Part shown: one piece after another, positions 1 through 7,836 of the stretch
How positions within the stretch are numbered: the stretch's first letter is position 1
How the letters are laid out: every line of letters begins with the position of its first letter
Source of the DNA: Solirubrobacterales bacterium
GTDB lineage: Bacteria > Actinomycetota > Thermoleophilia > Solirubrobacterales > Solirubrobacteraceae
Reading direction: 5' to 3'
Assembly: GCA_003133565.1 (NCBI GenBank)
Contig: PKYB01000092.1
Coordinates: 1-35,474, forward strand
Length of the DNA: 35,474 bases
Position numbers and translations under genes: made by a program
The notes under the pieces: generated by a model
What the model saw: the letters and a program-made list of their open reading frames with translations, nothing else
Told to the model about the DNA's origin: nothing
Database searches by the model: none

Positions 1-392
1 ATCGACTCGACGCCGCCGGCGAGGCCGAGATCCTCCCAGCCGGAGGCGACTTTCTGCGCGGCGAGATTGACGGCTTCGAGGCCGGACGCGCAGAAGCGGT
101 TCACCTGGACGCCGGCCACCGCATCCGGTAGCCCGGCCTTGATCGCAGCCGTTTTCGCGATGTCCATCCCCTGGTCGCCGATCGGTGTCACGACGCCGAG
201 CACCAGATCCTCGATGCGCGCCGGATCGAGGCGCTCGTTGCGCTCGAGCAGCGCCTCGAGCAAGCCGACCACGAGGTCGATCGGCTTGATCGTGTGCAGC
301 GCGCCGTCGGCCTTGCCCCTTCCGCGCGGCGTGCGTATCGCGTCGAAGATCAGAGCGTCGCTTCCTGCCACCGGTTGAAGGTTAGTCGGCAT
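1..392 (-). CDS. Acetyl-CoA acetyltransferase / thiolase, N-terminal part (cut by window edge)
   Basis: Read on the minus strand, an ATG at 392-390 opens a frame of 130 codons that runs off the left edge. It contains [17 protein letters not shown] near the N-terminus, [18 protein letters not shown], and [12 protein letters not shown], which carries the nucleophilic cysteine of the thiolase family (near residue 104), followed by GGVES. This is the N-terminal third of a FadA/FadI-type thiolase, which cleaves 3-ketoacyl-CoA or condenses two acetyl-CoA. It is transcribed away from the membrane-protein gene at 595. The start is fairly secure because the first conserved block follows closely, although the ribosome site (AGG three bases upstream) is poor. 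A degradative role is likelier than biosynthesis by resemblance, but the fragment does not settle substrate. Confidence 0.9.
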   Translation of the reverse strand, partial: MPTNLQPVAGSDALIFDAIRTPRGRGKADGALHTIKPIDLVVGLLEALLERNERLDPARIEDLVLGVVTPIGDQGMDIAKTAAIKAGLPDAVAGVQVNRFCASGLEAVNLAAQKVASGWEDLGLAGGVES

Positions 393-423
393 ACCTGCAT
401 TGGGAGCGTGATCGCCGGCCGCG

Positions 424-441
424 CGTTTTATCCGTTTTATC
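424..441. repeat. Tandem 9-bp direct repeat in the divergent intergenic region
   Basis: CGTTTTATC occurs twice in perfect tandem at 424-432 and 433-441 (GATAAAACG twice on the minus strand). It is AT-rich in a GC-rich region. It lies 32 bases upstream of the thiolase start and directly abuts a TAGGCT box at 442-447. A regulator-binding or UP-like promoter element is inferred from position only. Confidence 0.5.
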
Positions 442-447
442 TAGGCT
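442..447 (+). promoter_or_regulatory. Putative -10 box TAGGCT for the 595 gene
   Basis: TAGGCT matches the -10 form repeatedly found before genes in this window. It lies immediately after the tandem repeat and about 150 bases before the GTG at 595, so it would give an untranslated leader of about 140 nt. No clear -35 is seen. Confidence 0.35.
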
Positions 448-594
448 GTGCTGTCGAGGACAGTGCCGGCTCGGCGTCCGCTGACCCGGCACGCGCGAGG
501 GTCGCACTGGAGTGACGGGCTGGTGGCGCGCTCGTCAGCGGTCGTCTTCGGCTCCACAGCGCCGCCCGGACGTACAGACAACTGAGCCGCCCAG

Positions 595-3027
595 GTGTTC
601 ACTCTCACAGCCGTCGTCTACCCGGGTCTGCTCGAGCTTCTGTGCGTCGGGACGGGACTCCTGGTCGATCGGCTATGTGGGCGATTCTTGCCGGCGGTGT
701 TACTTCCGGTGATCGGAGCGGCGGGGCTCGTGGCAATCTCGCAGCTGACGACCTACGAGCCGGCCACGGCTCCGGCGACGCCGTTCGTGATCGCAGCGAT
801 CGGCGCGAGCGGCATCTTGCTCGAGTGGCGCCGTCTGAAGGCGGCTGTGCTGCGCCCGCGCTCGCGCCGCTGGCAGCTATGGCTGCCGGCGATCGTCTAT
901 TGCATGGCGCTCGCACCGGTGCTGGCGTTCGGGCAGGCGACCTTCTCCGGCTACAACGTGCTCAGCGACTCAGCGTTTCACATGATGGGTGCCGATTACC
1001 TGATCCGCCACGGTCAGGACTACGCGCACCTCGACCTGCGCAACTCCTACGGTCGGTATCTCAGCAGCTACTACGGGACCGGCTATCCCTCGGGCGCCGA
1101 CACGTTATTCGGCGGCAGCGCCTTCGCGCTCGGCGTGCCGACGATCTGGGCGTTTCAGCCCTTCAACGCGTTCATGCTCGCGATCGCAGCCGGGCCGGCG
1201 TGGCTGCTCGCGCGGAAGTTTGGCCTCAATGGCCGCTGGGCCGCGCTGGCGGGACTCACCGCAACGATGGCGGCGCTCGTTTACGCCTACGAGCTGATCG
1301 GCTCGATCAAGGAGATCACCGCGCTGCCGCTGATCCTGACGCTCGGCGCGCTCGTCGTGATGCACGAGCGCTGGCTGCCGGGGCCGTCGCGCCGTGCCGC
1401 GCCCTTTGCACTCACCGCCGCCGCTGGGATCTCGGTGCTGGGCGTTGGGTTTGGCGTCTGGATCGTCGCTAGCGTGGTGGTCCTCCTGGCGGTTGCAGGG
1501 TTCGAGGTTTCGAAGGGACGCAACAGCCCACGCCGCGTGTTGCAGCTGGCTTTTGCCAGCATCGCGGTCGCCGCGGTCGCCGCCTGGCCAACTTGGAGCT
1601 CTGCGGCAGCGTCATTTCGTGGCGCGCAGAGCATCGCTTCGACGAGCAGCCCAGGCAACCTGACGACAGGCCACCTGACGACGCCACTGAATCTGGTTCA
1701 GGTCTTTGGAACCTGGCTCAGTGGCCTATACACGGTGTCTCCGCACGGTTTCAACGCCGTGCTCAGCTACGTCGTGATCGCGGTCACGGCCGCGGCGGCA
1801 TTGGCTGGTACCAACCACCTGTGGCGAAACCGACGAGAGGACGTTCTGATCGCCTGGATCATCGCGCTGCTCGCGGTCGCCGGCGCGTTGCTCGTCTACG
1901 CGACGACCTGGATCGACGCCAAGACGCTGATGCTCAGCTCTCCGATCGTTGTCCTACTCGCCTGGAGCGGCGTCGCGGCGCTGCTGCAGTCGAGCCATGC
2001 GCGCATTGCGGCATGTCTCGCGTTCGTCCTGACCGCGGGCGTGCTTGGATCTGACGTGATGCAGTACCGCGCCACCGACCTTGCTCCCCCGGCACGCTAC
2101 GCGGAGCTCGCGTCGCTCGACGGTCGCTTCGCCGGACATGGTCCGACCCTGTTCACCGATTGGGACGAGTACGCCCTCTACGAGCTGCGCGACCTCGATG
2201 TCGGCGGTCCAGACTTCCTTTACCCACCGCCGGCGCTCGCTGATGTCGCGCCGATTCACAGCGCTCCGGTCAACCTCGACGCGATAGCGCCGCGCGACTT
2301 TCTGGCCTACCCGCTGATCATCGCCCGCATCGATCCCGTTGCGAGTCGCCCGCCATACGCCTATCGCTTGCTGTGGAGCGGGGCCTATTACCAGGTCTGG
2401 GGTCGGCGACCTCACACCCCGGCGGCGCTTGCACATCTGGGGCTATACGCAAGCAGGTCCGTTGACTGCAAACGCGTTGCCCAGGTCGCGGGCACCGCAA
2501 AGCGCCACCACGGACAGCTCGTCGCGGCAGTCGCTCCCCAGGCGGTTGGGGTCGATCTGAACTGGGCCTCACCCCGCAGCGCGTATCGCCTTGGCCAGCT
2601 GAGCCTCACCGCCAACGCTTCGGTCAGGCTCACCTTCCGCGTCCCCCGCACGGGACGCTGGGATCTATGGCTGCGGGGGGAGGTCATGCCGGCCGTGGCT
2701 GTGAGCGTCGACGGGCGGCGCATCACGAAGCTCGCCGATCAGCTGGATGGCAACGACTTCAATCCCGACACGATCGGACCGCTGCGCCTGCGACTCGTCG
2801 CCGGTCGTCATCGGCTCACGTTCACCCCGGCCGGCTCGATCCTTGCCCCAGGGGCTGTCGGTGAAGCGAGCCTGGGCCGGATCTTTCTCACGACGCCGGC
2901 GGGCGCTCGCCAGGAGCGACTTCGAGTTGCTCGTCCGACTGCTTGGCGCTCGCTTTGCGGCGGCCACTACGACTGGATCGAAGCCGTGCCGTCTGAGCGC
3001 CGGACTAACACAGCGCGGTCGCGCTAA
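595..3027 (+). CDS. Large multi-spanning membrane protein, GT-C glycosyltransferase-like
   Basis: An 810-residue protein starting at a GTG. Residues 1 to about 480 hold many hydrophobic segments (for example 9-27, 31-50, 95-113, and several between 190 and 460). The remaining third is soluble-looking with a beta-rich character and ends in a basic tail. The first large loop has SDSAFH (124-129) and then YPSGADTLFG. Acidic residues in the first extracytoplasmic loop are characteristic of polyprenyl-phosphate-sugar-using GT-C enzymes (PMT/ArnT/arabinosyltransferase type). That resemblance is an inference; I cannot name substrate or family. It stands alone between the thiolase and the gat operon. 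The start is uncertain, since no good ribosome site lies before the GTG. A structural surface-protein role is an alternative. Confidence 0.7.
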   Translation: MFTLTAVVYPGLLELLCVGTGLLVDRLCGRFLPAVLLPVIGAAGLVAISQLTTYEPATAPATPFVIAAIGASGILLEWRRLKAAVLRPRSRRWQLWLPAIVYCMALAPVLAFGQATFSGYNVLSDSAFHMMGADYLIRHGQDYAHLDLRNSYGRYLSSYYGTGYPSGADTLFGGSAFALGVPTIWAFQPFNAFMLAIAAGPAWLLARKFGLNGRWAALAGLTATMAALVYAYELIGSIKEITALPLILTLGALVVMHERWLPGPSRRAAPFALTAAAGISVLGVGFGVWIVASVVVLLAVAGFEVSKGRNSPRRVLQLAFASIAVAAVAAWPTWSSAAASFRGAQSIASTSSPGNLTTGHLTTPLNLVQVFGTWLSGLYTVSPHGFNAVLSYVVIAVTAAAALAGTNHLWRNRREDVLIAWIIALLAVAGALLVYATTWIDAKTLMLSSPIVVLLAWSGVAALLQSSHARIAACLAFVLTAGVLGSDVMQYRATDLAPPARYAELASLDGRFAGHGPTLFTDWDEYALYELRDLDVGGPDFLYPPPALADVAPIHSAPVNLDAIAPRDFLAYPLIIARIDPVASRPPYAYRLLWSGAYYQVWGRRPHTPAALAHLGLYASRSVDCKRVAQVAGTAKRHHGQLVAAVAPQAVGVDLNWASPRSAYRLGQLSLTANASVRLTFRVPRTGRWDLWLRGEVMPAVAVSVDGRRITKLADQLDGNDFNPDTIGPLRLRLVAGRHRLTFTPAGSILAPGAVGEASLGRIFLTTPAGARQERLRVARPTAWRSLCGGHYDWIEAVPSERRTNTARSR

Positions 3028-3165
3028 AGGTGCGCTTAGGCTCGTGGCTGCGTCGAAGAATAGCGGTGGGGCTCCGTTTGGAACACAAGGCGCTGTAGGT
3101 CGCTCCCGTTGCGCACGCGGTCGATCGGCGACCTGCCGAGGCTCTGATCGATCGTCGTGACGATC

Positions 3166-3171
3166 TAGTGT
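3166..3171 (+). promoter_or_regulatory. -10 box TAGTGT of the gat operon
   Basis: TAGTGT is followed by 7 bases and then the GTG start at 3179. Transcription would begin at or next to the start codon, giving a leaderless mRNA for the membrane protein-gatCAB operon. Confidence 0.55.
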
Positions 3172-3178
3172 TCGTGCG

Positions 3179-3616
3179 GTGACGATCGATTTTCGCCGCC
3201 TGCGACCGGCTGAACTGCTCGCGCTGGGGGCTGGCATGCTGCTCGCCGTCGCGCTGTTCTTGCCGTGGTACGAATTCGGCGCTGTTCAGCACGACGCGTG
3301 GAACTCATTGACCGTGGCCGAGCTGCCCGCCGCAGTCGCGGCGCTGCTCGCGCTGTCGCTCGTCGCGGCGACGATCCTCCAGCGCTCGCCGGCATTGCCC
3401 GTGGCGCTTGCTGTCTGGACGACGACGGTCGGCCTCGTCGCGGTTGTCGCCGTTGTCGTGCGCGTGCTTGTGTTGCCGGGTGCGGCCAGCGAGCGCTGTT
3501 ACGGCCTCTGGCTCGCACTCGCCGGCACGATCGGCGTGCTCGTCGCGGGCTGGCTCTCGGTGCGTGACGAGCGCCCCTTCTGGGGCGTCCCGGCGAGCGG
3601 CACGAGCCCGCGATGA
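3179..3616 (+). CDS. Small four-helix membrane protein heading the gat operon
   Basis: A 145-residue protein with four hydrophobic stretches (roughly 14-33, 48-65, 73-100 and 108-127) and short charged tails; not recognised as a named family. Near the first helix it has FLPWYEFG, a tryptophan/tyrosine-rich interfacial motif common in small actinobacterial membrane proteins. Its last codons overlap the gatC start (ATGA at 3613-3616), so the two are translationally coupled. The GTG start at 3179 is supported by a TAGTGT box 7 bases upstream. No link to tRNA amidation is evident beyond position. Confidence 0.75.
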   Translation: MTIDFRRLRPAELLALGAGMLLAVALFLPWYEFGAVQHDAWNSLTVAELPAAVAALLALSLVAATILQRSPALPVALAVWTTTVGLVAVVAVVVRVLVLPGAASERCYGLWLALAGTIGVLVAGWLSVRDERPFWGVPASGTSPR

Positions 3617-3897
3617 TCGACCGCGATACGGTGCTTCACGTCGCTCGTCTCGCTCGCCTCGAGCTGACCGACGGCGAGGTTGAGCGGATGGTGGGCGAGC
3701 TGGGGGGTGTACTCGAGCACATCGAGACGATCGCGCAGCTGGACCTCGACGGGGTGCCGCCGACGACCCATGTCGTCGAGGTGGCGAACGCCCTTCGTGA
3801 GGACGAACCACGCGCGTCGCTCTCGCGTCAGCAGGCGCTCGCCGGCGCGCCGGCCGTCGCCGACGAGGGCTTCGCGGTGCCGAGCCCCCAGGCATGA
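3613..3897 (+). CDS. gatC: Aspartyl/glutamyl-tRNA amidotransferase subunit C
   Basis: GatC is the small scaffold subunit of the GatCAB complex, wrapping between GatA and GatB. The 94-residue size is typical. The N-terminus IDRDTVLHVARLARLEL, then GGVLEHIETIAQLDLDGVPPTTHV, and the C-terminal LREDEP segment are the standard GatC pattern. It overlaps the upstream gene by four bases and gatA by four bases (ATGA at 3894-3897). This is the usual C-A-B order with stoichiometric coupling. Confidence 0.96.
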   Translation: MIDRDTVLHVARLARLELTDGEVERMVGELGGVLEHIETIAQLDLDGVPPTTHVVEVANALREDEPRASLSRQQALAGAPAVADEGFAVPSPQA

Positions 3898-5330
3898 GCG
3901 GCCTGATCGATCTGAGCGCGAGCCAGGCCGCGGCAGCGATCAAGCGCGGCGAGGTCGATCCAGGCGCGCTGTTCGATCTGTATCGCCAGCGCGCCGCAAC
4001 GGATTCGCTCAACGCCTATACGTGGGTGGCAGAGCAGGCGCCAAAAGCGCCCCCGCAGCCGTCCCTCGGCGGCGTGCCGTTGGCGGTCAAGGACCTGTTC
4101 TGCACCGAGGGCGTGCCAAGCCAGTCGGGATCGCGGATCCTCGAGGGCTATCGGCCTCCATACACGGCGACGGTCGTCGAGCGGCTGGCGCAGGCCGGCG
4201 CGCCGCTGCTCGGCAAGACCAACCAGGACGAGTTCGCGATGGGGTCCTCGAACGAGAACTCGGCGTTCGGGCCGGTTCTCAACCCGTGGGACCGTGCGCG
4301 GGTGCCGGGTGGATCGTCCGGTGGCAGTGCCGCCGCCGTCGCCGCGGGCCTTGCGCCGTGGGCGATCGGAACCGACACTGGCGGCTCGATCCGTCAGCCG
4401 GCGGCGCTGTGTGGAATCGTCGGCCTCAAGCCGACCTACGGCGCCGTCTCCCGCTACGGGATGATCGCGTTCGCCTCCTCGCTCGACCAGGCGGGACCGC
4501 TGACGCGCGATGTCAGCGACGCCGCCCTACTGCTGAGCCACATGGTCGGCGAGCGCGATCCGCTCGATGCAACCTCGCTCGACTTCCCCGAGCCGATCGC
4601 GATGCCGAGCCGCCGGACTCTCGCCGGGATCCGTCTAGGGGTGCCGAGCGAGCTGACCGGCGAGGGCATCGAGCCCGGCGTGCTCGGCGCCTTCCAGGCG
4701 ACGCTCGAACTTGCACGCCAGCTCGGCGCGACCGTCGAGTCGTGCGCGCTGCCGCATGCTCCGCACGCGCTGGCCGCCTACTACGTGCTCGCACCCGCGG
4801 AGTGCTCCTCGAACCTTGCCCGCTTCGACGGCGTCCGCTACGGCTACCGCGCAGCCGACCCTGACGATCTTCTGAGCATGTACGAGCGCACGCGCCACGA
4901 TGGCTTCGGCGTGGAGGTCAGGCGACGCGTGATGCTCGGCACCTACGTGCTCTCGAGTGGCTACTACGAGGCCTACTACGGCCGCGCACAGCGCGTGCGG
5001 ACGAAGATCGCTGCCGACTTCGCGGCGGCGTTCGAGCGATTCGACTTCGTCGTCATGCCGACGTCGCCTTGCGTCGCGTTCGAGCTCGGCTCGAAGCTTG
5101 CCGACCCCTACGCGATGTACCTCAACGACTTCCTCTCGGTGCCGGCGTCGCTCGCGGGCATTCCGGCGCTGTCGATTCCCAACGGCCTCGCCTCGCCGCC
5201 CGGCGGCGGAACACCGCTGCCGGTCGGCTTCCAGCTCGCAGGACCCGCGTTCAGCGAGAGCCAGATGCTCGACGTCGCGTTCGCGCTCGAGCAGGCACTT
5301 GGTTTCGACGGCCGTGCGGTGCGCTCGTGA
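3894..5330 (+). CDS. gatA: Glutamyl-tRNA(Gln) amidotransferase subunit A
   Basis: GatA is the amidase-signature subunit that hydrolyses glutamine and channels ammonia to GatB. The protein has 478 residues, normal for the family. The Ser-cis-Ser-Lys triad is visible: Lys66 in LAVKDLF, Ser141 in the glycine/serine-rich VPGGSSGGSAAA stretch, and Ser165 in GTDTGGSIRQPA. Their spacing (75 and 24) matches characterised GatA enzymes. The start is coupled to gatC and the stop overlaps the GTG of gatB. With gatB and gatC it would make Gln-tRNA(Gln) and possibly Asn-tRNA(Asn) in an organism lacking the direct synthetases. Confidence 0.97.
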   Translation: MSGLIDLSASQAAAAIKRGEVDPGALFDLYRQRAATDSLNAYTWVAEQAPKAPPQPSLGGVPLAVKDLFCTEGVPSQSGSRILEGYRPPYTATVVERLAQAGAPLLGKTNQDEFAMGSSNENSAFGPVLNPWDRARVPGGSSGGSAAAVAAGLAPWAIGTDTGGSIRQPAALCGIVGLKPTYGAVSRYGMIAFASSLDQAGPLTRDVSDAALLLSHMVGERDPLDATSLDFPEPIAMPSRRTLAGIRLGVPSELTGEGIEPGVLGAFQATLELARQLGATVESCALPHAPHALAAYYVLAPAECSSNLARFDGVRYGYRAADPDDLLSMYERTRHDGFGVEVRRRVMLGTYVLSSGYYEAYYGRAQRVRTKIAADFAAAFERFDFVVMPTSPCVAFELGSKLADPYAMYLNDFLSVPASLAGIPALSIPNGLASPPGGGTPLPVGFQLAGPAFSESQMLDVAFALEQALGFDGRAVRS

Positions 5331-6763
5331 CGCCTGACTTCGAGCCGGTCATCGGTCTCGAGATCCACGTCCAGCTGAAGACGCGGACGAAGATGTTCTG
5401 CGGTTGCGAGCTTTCGTTTGGCGCGCCGCCGAACACGCTGACATGCCCTGTGTGCCTCGGGCTGCCCGGCGCACTTCCGGTCGCGAACGCACGCGCGATC
5501 CACTTCGCGCTGATGATCGGGCTGGCTCTCGGCTGCGAGCTGGCCGACCACTCGGTCTTTCACCGCAAGAACTATTTCTACCCCGACCTGCCGAAGGGGT
5601 ACCAGATCTCGCAGTACGACGAACCGCTTTGCCGAGGCGGGGAGCTGGCGGGCGTCCGCCTGCATCGCGTGCACCTCGAGGAGGACGCGGCGAAGCTGAT
5701 CCACCTCGGTGCGAGCGGTCGCATCCACGGTTCGGAGCAGTCGATTGTCGACTTCAACCGCGGCGGTACGCCGCTGGTCGAGATCGTCACCGAGCCCGAG
5801 CTGCGCTCCGGTGAGCATGCCCGCGAGTGGCTCTCGCTGCTGCGCGCGACGCTCCGAAGCCTCGGCGTCAGCGACGTCAACATGGAGGAGGGCTCGCTGC
5901 GAGCCGACGCCAACGTCTCGCTGCGCCCTGCCGGCTCGACGCCGCTCGGGACGAAAACCGAGCTCAAGAACATGAACTCGTTTCGCTTCCTCGAGCGCGG
6001 CGTCACGGCTGAGATCGAGCGCCAGCGCGCGATTATCGAAGGCGGCGGCGAAGTCGCACAGGAGACGCTGCACTTCGATCCAGCTAGCGGCGCGCTCACC
6101 ACGCTGCGCTCGAAGGAGGAGGCGCACGACTATCGCTACTTCCCTGAGCCTGATCTCGTGCCGATCGCGACGACCGCCGAGATGCTCGAGCAGGCGCGTG
6201 CGGCAATCGGCGAACTGCCAGCGGCGCGCGCCGTGCGCTTTGAGCGCGACTTCGGCCTTTCCGCCGAAATGGCCCACCTGCTCGCGTTCCGCAGCGACCT
6301 CGGCGACTACTTCGAGGCGGCCAACGCTGCCAGCGCGGCCGATAGCGGGCATGCCCAGCAACTGGCCAACTGGGTCTCCGGCCAGCTCGTGGCGCGGATC
6401 GGCGAGCAGGACCCGGCAACGAGCAACGTCACACCGGCGGCGCTCGCCACGCTCGTCGAGCTGGTTTCGGCACGCGAGCTGACCAACGGCACCGCGCGCG
6501 AGGTGCTCGACGTGCTCCTGCAGAGCGGTGGCGACCCGCGTGCGATCGTCGCCGAGCGCGGCCTCGCGTCGCTCAGCGACGACTCAGAGCTGGCGGCGAT
6601 CGTCGCTGCGGCGATCGCCGCGGATCCCGATGCCGCGGCGAAGGTGCGCGCCGGCAACGCCAAGGCGATCGCCGCGCTGATCGGTCCAGTGATGCGCGAG
6701 ACGCGAGGTCGTGCCGACGGCTCCGAGGTGACGAAGCTGATCCGCGAGCAGCTCGGCGTTTGA
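5327..6763 (+). CDS. gatB: Aspartyl/glutamyl-tRNA amidotransferase subunit B
   Basis: GatB binds the mischarged tRNA, phosphorylates the side-chain carboxylate with ATP and amidates it. The 478-residue product begins MTPDFEPVIGLEIHVQLKT, the hallmark N-terminus. It then has the paired cysteines FCGC and TCPVC of the zinc site, HRKNYFYPDLPKGYQISQYD, and FNRGGTPLVEIVTEPE. The C-terminal YqeY-like tRNA-binding tail follows. The GTG start at 5327 overlaps the gatA stop (GTGA). A longer in-frame extension upstream exists but lies inside gatA and is rejected. It is the last gene of the operon; no clear terminator follows. Confidence 0.97.
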   Translation: MTPDFEPVIGLEIHVQLKTRTKMFCGCELSFGAPPNTLTCPVCLGLPGALPVANARAIHFALMIGLALGCELADHSVFHRKNYFYPDLPKGYQISQYDEPLCRGGELAGVRLHRVHLEEDAAKLIHLGASGRIHGSEQSIVDFNRGGTPLVEIVTEPELRSGEHAREWLSLLRATLRSLGVSDVNMEEGSLRADANVSLRPAGSTPLGTKTELKNMNSFRFLERGVTAEIERQRAIIEGGGEVAQETLHFDPASGALTTLRSKEEAHDYRYFPEPDLVPIATTAEMLEQARAAIGELPAARAVRFERDFGLSAEMAHLLAFRSDLGDYFEAANAASAADSGHAQQLANWVSGQLVARIGEQDPATSNVTPAALATLVELVSARELTNGTAREVLDVLLQSGGDPRAIVAERGLASLSDDSELAAIVAAAIAADPDAAAKVRAGNAKAIAALIGPVMRETRGRADGSEVTKLIREQLGV

Positions 6764-7138
6764 GGTGCACCAGGGCCAAGTCCCGATCGCTGATGTTGGC
6801 CAGCGGGCCAAGCAAGAATCTCCCCAAAGGCCGGAACATTTCGGCCATGAATACCACCACCTCACGTTCTCGGTTTCTCCTCCTGCCCGAGCTGAGTGAG
6901 CCGTCGGTGACCGCCAAGCAACCGGTTCTGCGCCGCTACAGCCTCTCGAGGCTCCCGGCTTTGCGGCGCCGATCCGCTGCCCGAGCGTCGCCACACGGCT
7001 AAGCGCAGGCAGCCCTAGCACCGGCCCCGGCAACCGCCCTTGCGCGACAGCGCGGGTTTTGCCGGCGCGATCGCCCGCTTGCCAAGCACACGCGCAAGTG
7101 AGCCACGCCAGCCGCCGCTGGCCGGTGGTGCAAGAGCG
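6764..7138. other. 375-base gap with no supported gene
   Basis: The interval between gatB and the next promoter has no ORF with family features. It is less GC-rich than its surroundings over about 6770-6900. A 51-codon frame starts at ATG 6847, behind a small hairpin (GGCCG 6829-6833 / CGGCC 6842-6846). A minus-strand frame from 6848 reads MAEMFRPLGRFLLGPLANI but continues antisense into gatB. Neither has convincing support. No tRNA or known RNA motif was recognised. It may be decayed sequence. Confidence 0.4.
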
Positions 7139-7144
7139 TAAGCT
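7139..7144 (+). promoter_or_regulatory. -10 box TAAGCT
   Basis: TAAGCT lies 6 bases before ATG 7151, the spacing expected for a leaderless transcript of the two small membrane-protein genes. Confidence 0.5.
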
Positions 7145-7150
7145 GTGCTC

Positions 7151-7357
7151 ATGAGCGAAGAACTGACCGCATCGCCAGCGACGCCACCTAGTCGCACACG
7201 CAAGTTCGGTCGCCACGTTTTTGCGGCGGCGATCCTCCTGATCTGTGCGTACCTGCTGTTTCACCTGCTGATCGGCATCGTCGTCACGGTTCTCACCGTG
7301 GTCCTCGTAGCCGCGGCGATCATCGGTGTCATCTGGGCGGTTCACGTCATCTTTTAG
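7151..7357 (+). CDS. Small hydrophobic membrane protein
   Basis: A 68-residue protein. A polar N-terminus (MSEELTASPATPPS, then basic residues) is followed by one long or two closely spaced hydrophobic segments covering about residues 25-68, ending AVHVIF. No family was recognised. The ATG at 7151 is chosen over the in-frame GTG at 7145 because a TAAGCT box ends at 7144. Its stop codon directly abuts the ATG of the next gene, so the two are one unit. Confidence 0.65.
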   Translation: MSEELTASPATPPSRTRKFGRHVFAAAILLICAYLLFHLLIGIVVTVLTVVLVAAAIIGVIWAVHVIF

Positions 7358-7660
7358 ATGGTCGTCTACCCAATCGTCTGCCTGGTGTCCGCCTTCGTCG
7401 GCGGAATCATCGGTCAGCGCAAGGGCAGCTCATACCTCGTCTGGTTCGTGATCTCGCTGATCATCCCGATCCTCGGGCCGATCGCCGCGCTGCTCTACCG
7501 CCACGAGACCGAGGTGCCGCTGCGGCGCTGTCCTGGATGCGGCACTGCGGTGCGGGTCTACGACGCGATGTGCATGAATTGCGGCACCGATCTTGACTTT
7601 CCGGCGGAGTCCGAGATCATCGCGCCCGATCCGTCGCTGCGGGTGCGCGCCAGACTCTGA
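7358..7660 (+). CDS. Membrane protein with C-terminal zinc-ribbon
   Basis: A 100-residue protein. The N-terminal half has two hydrophobic segments (about 4-19 and 26-47), separated by a GQRKGSSY turn. The C-terminal half carries CPGCG and CMNCG, two CxxC pairs 15 residues apart that form a zinc ribbon of the type found on small membrane proteins. The arrangement resembles small phage-shock/TM2-like accessory proteins, but no named family is claimed. It starts at the first base after the preceding stop. It ends 176 bases before ilvB and is not obviously part of that operon. Confidence 0.75.
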   Translation: MVVYPIVCLVSAFVGGIIGQRKGSSYLVWFVISLIIPILGPIAALLYRHETEVPLRRCPGCGTAVRVYDAMCMNCGTDLDFPAESEIIAPDPSLRVRARL

Positions 7661-7742
7661 GCGCGAGAGCACGCGGGCAGGCAGCTGCCGCGATCGCGCT
7701 GCAAGCGAGCGTGGCACTGCGTAAACGCCCGCGGACGCGCGC

Positions 7743-7748
7743 TATGCT
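7743..7748 (+). promoter_or_regulatory. -10 box TATGCT upstream of ilvB
   Basis: TATGCT at 7743-7748 gives a predicted start site near 7755 and an untranslated leader of about 80 nt before ilvB. The -35 region (CTGCGT at 7718-7723) is weak. Confidence 0.45.
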
Positions 7749-7786
7749 CAATTCCAGGGTCGCTGCGAGCGTTCCCGCCCGTGTCC

Positions 7787-7809
7787 GCACCCCTCCCGTG
7801 ATGGGGTGC
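7787..7809 (+). promoter_or_regulatory. Perfect 7-bp hairpin in the ilvB leader
   Basis: GCACCCC (7787-7793) and GGGGTGC (7803-7809) form a perfect 7-bp stem with a 9-nt loop. It lies between the putative promoter and the ribosome site AGGAGGT (7823-7829). It has no T tract. A role in ilvBN control is possible, but no branched-chain-rich leader peptide or T-box sequence is present. Confidence 0.45.
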
Positions 7810-7836
7810 CCGAATAGTCGAGAGGAGGTCAGCGCG

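Noticed and set aside
6573-6848. Minus-strand frame beginning MAEMFRPLGRFLLGPLANI
   Set aside because: Its start looks protein-like and has a weak ribosome site, but it runs about 190 bases antisense into gatB with shadow-like composition; insufficient support.
7781-7801. Possible 6-codon leader peptide (GTG start) in the ilvB leader
   Set aside because: It has no branched-chain codon run and no ribosome site; chance occurrence is likely.
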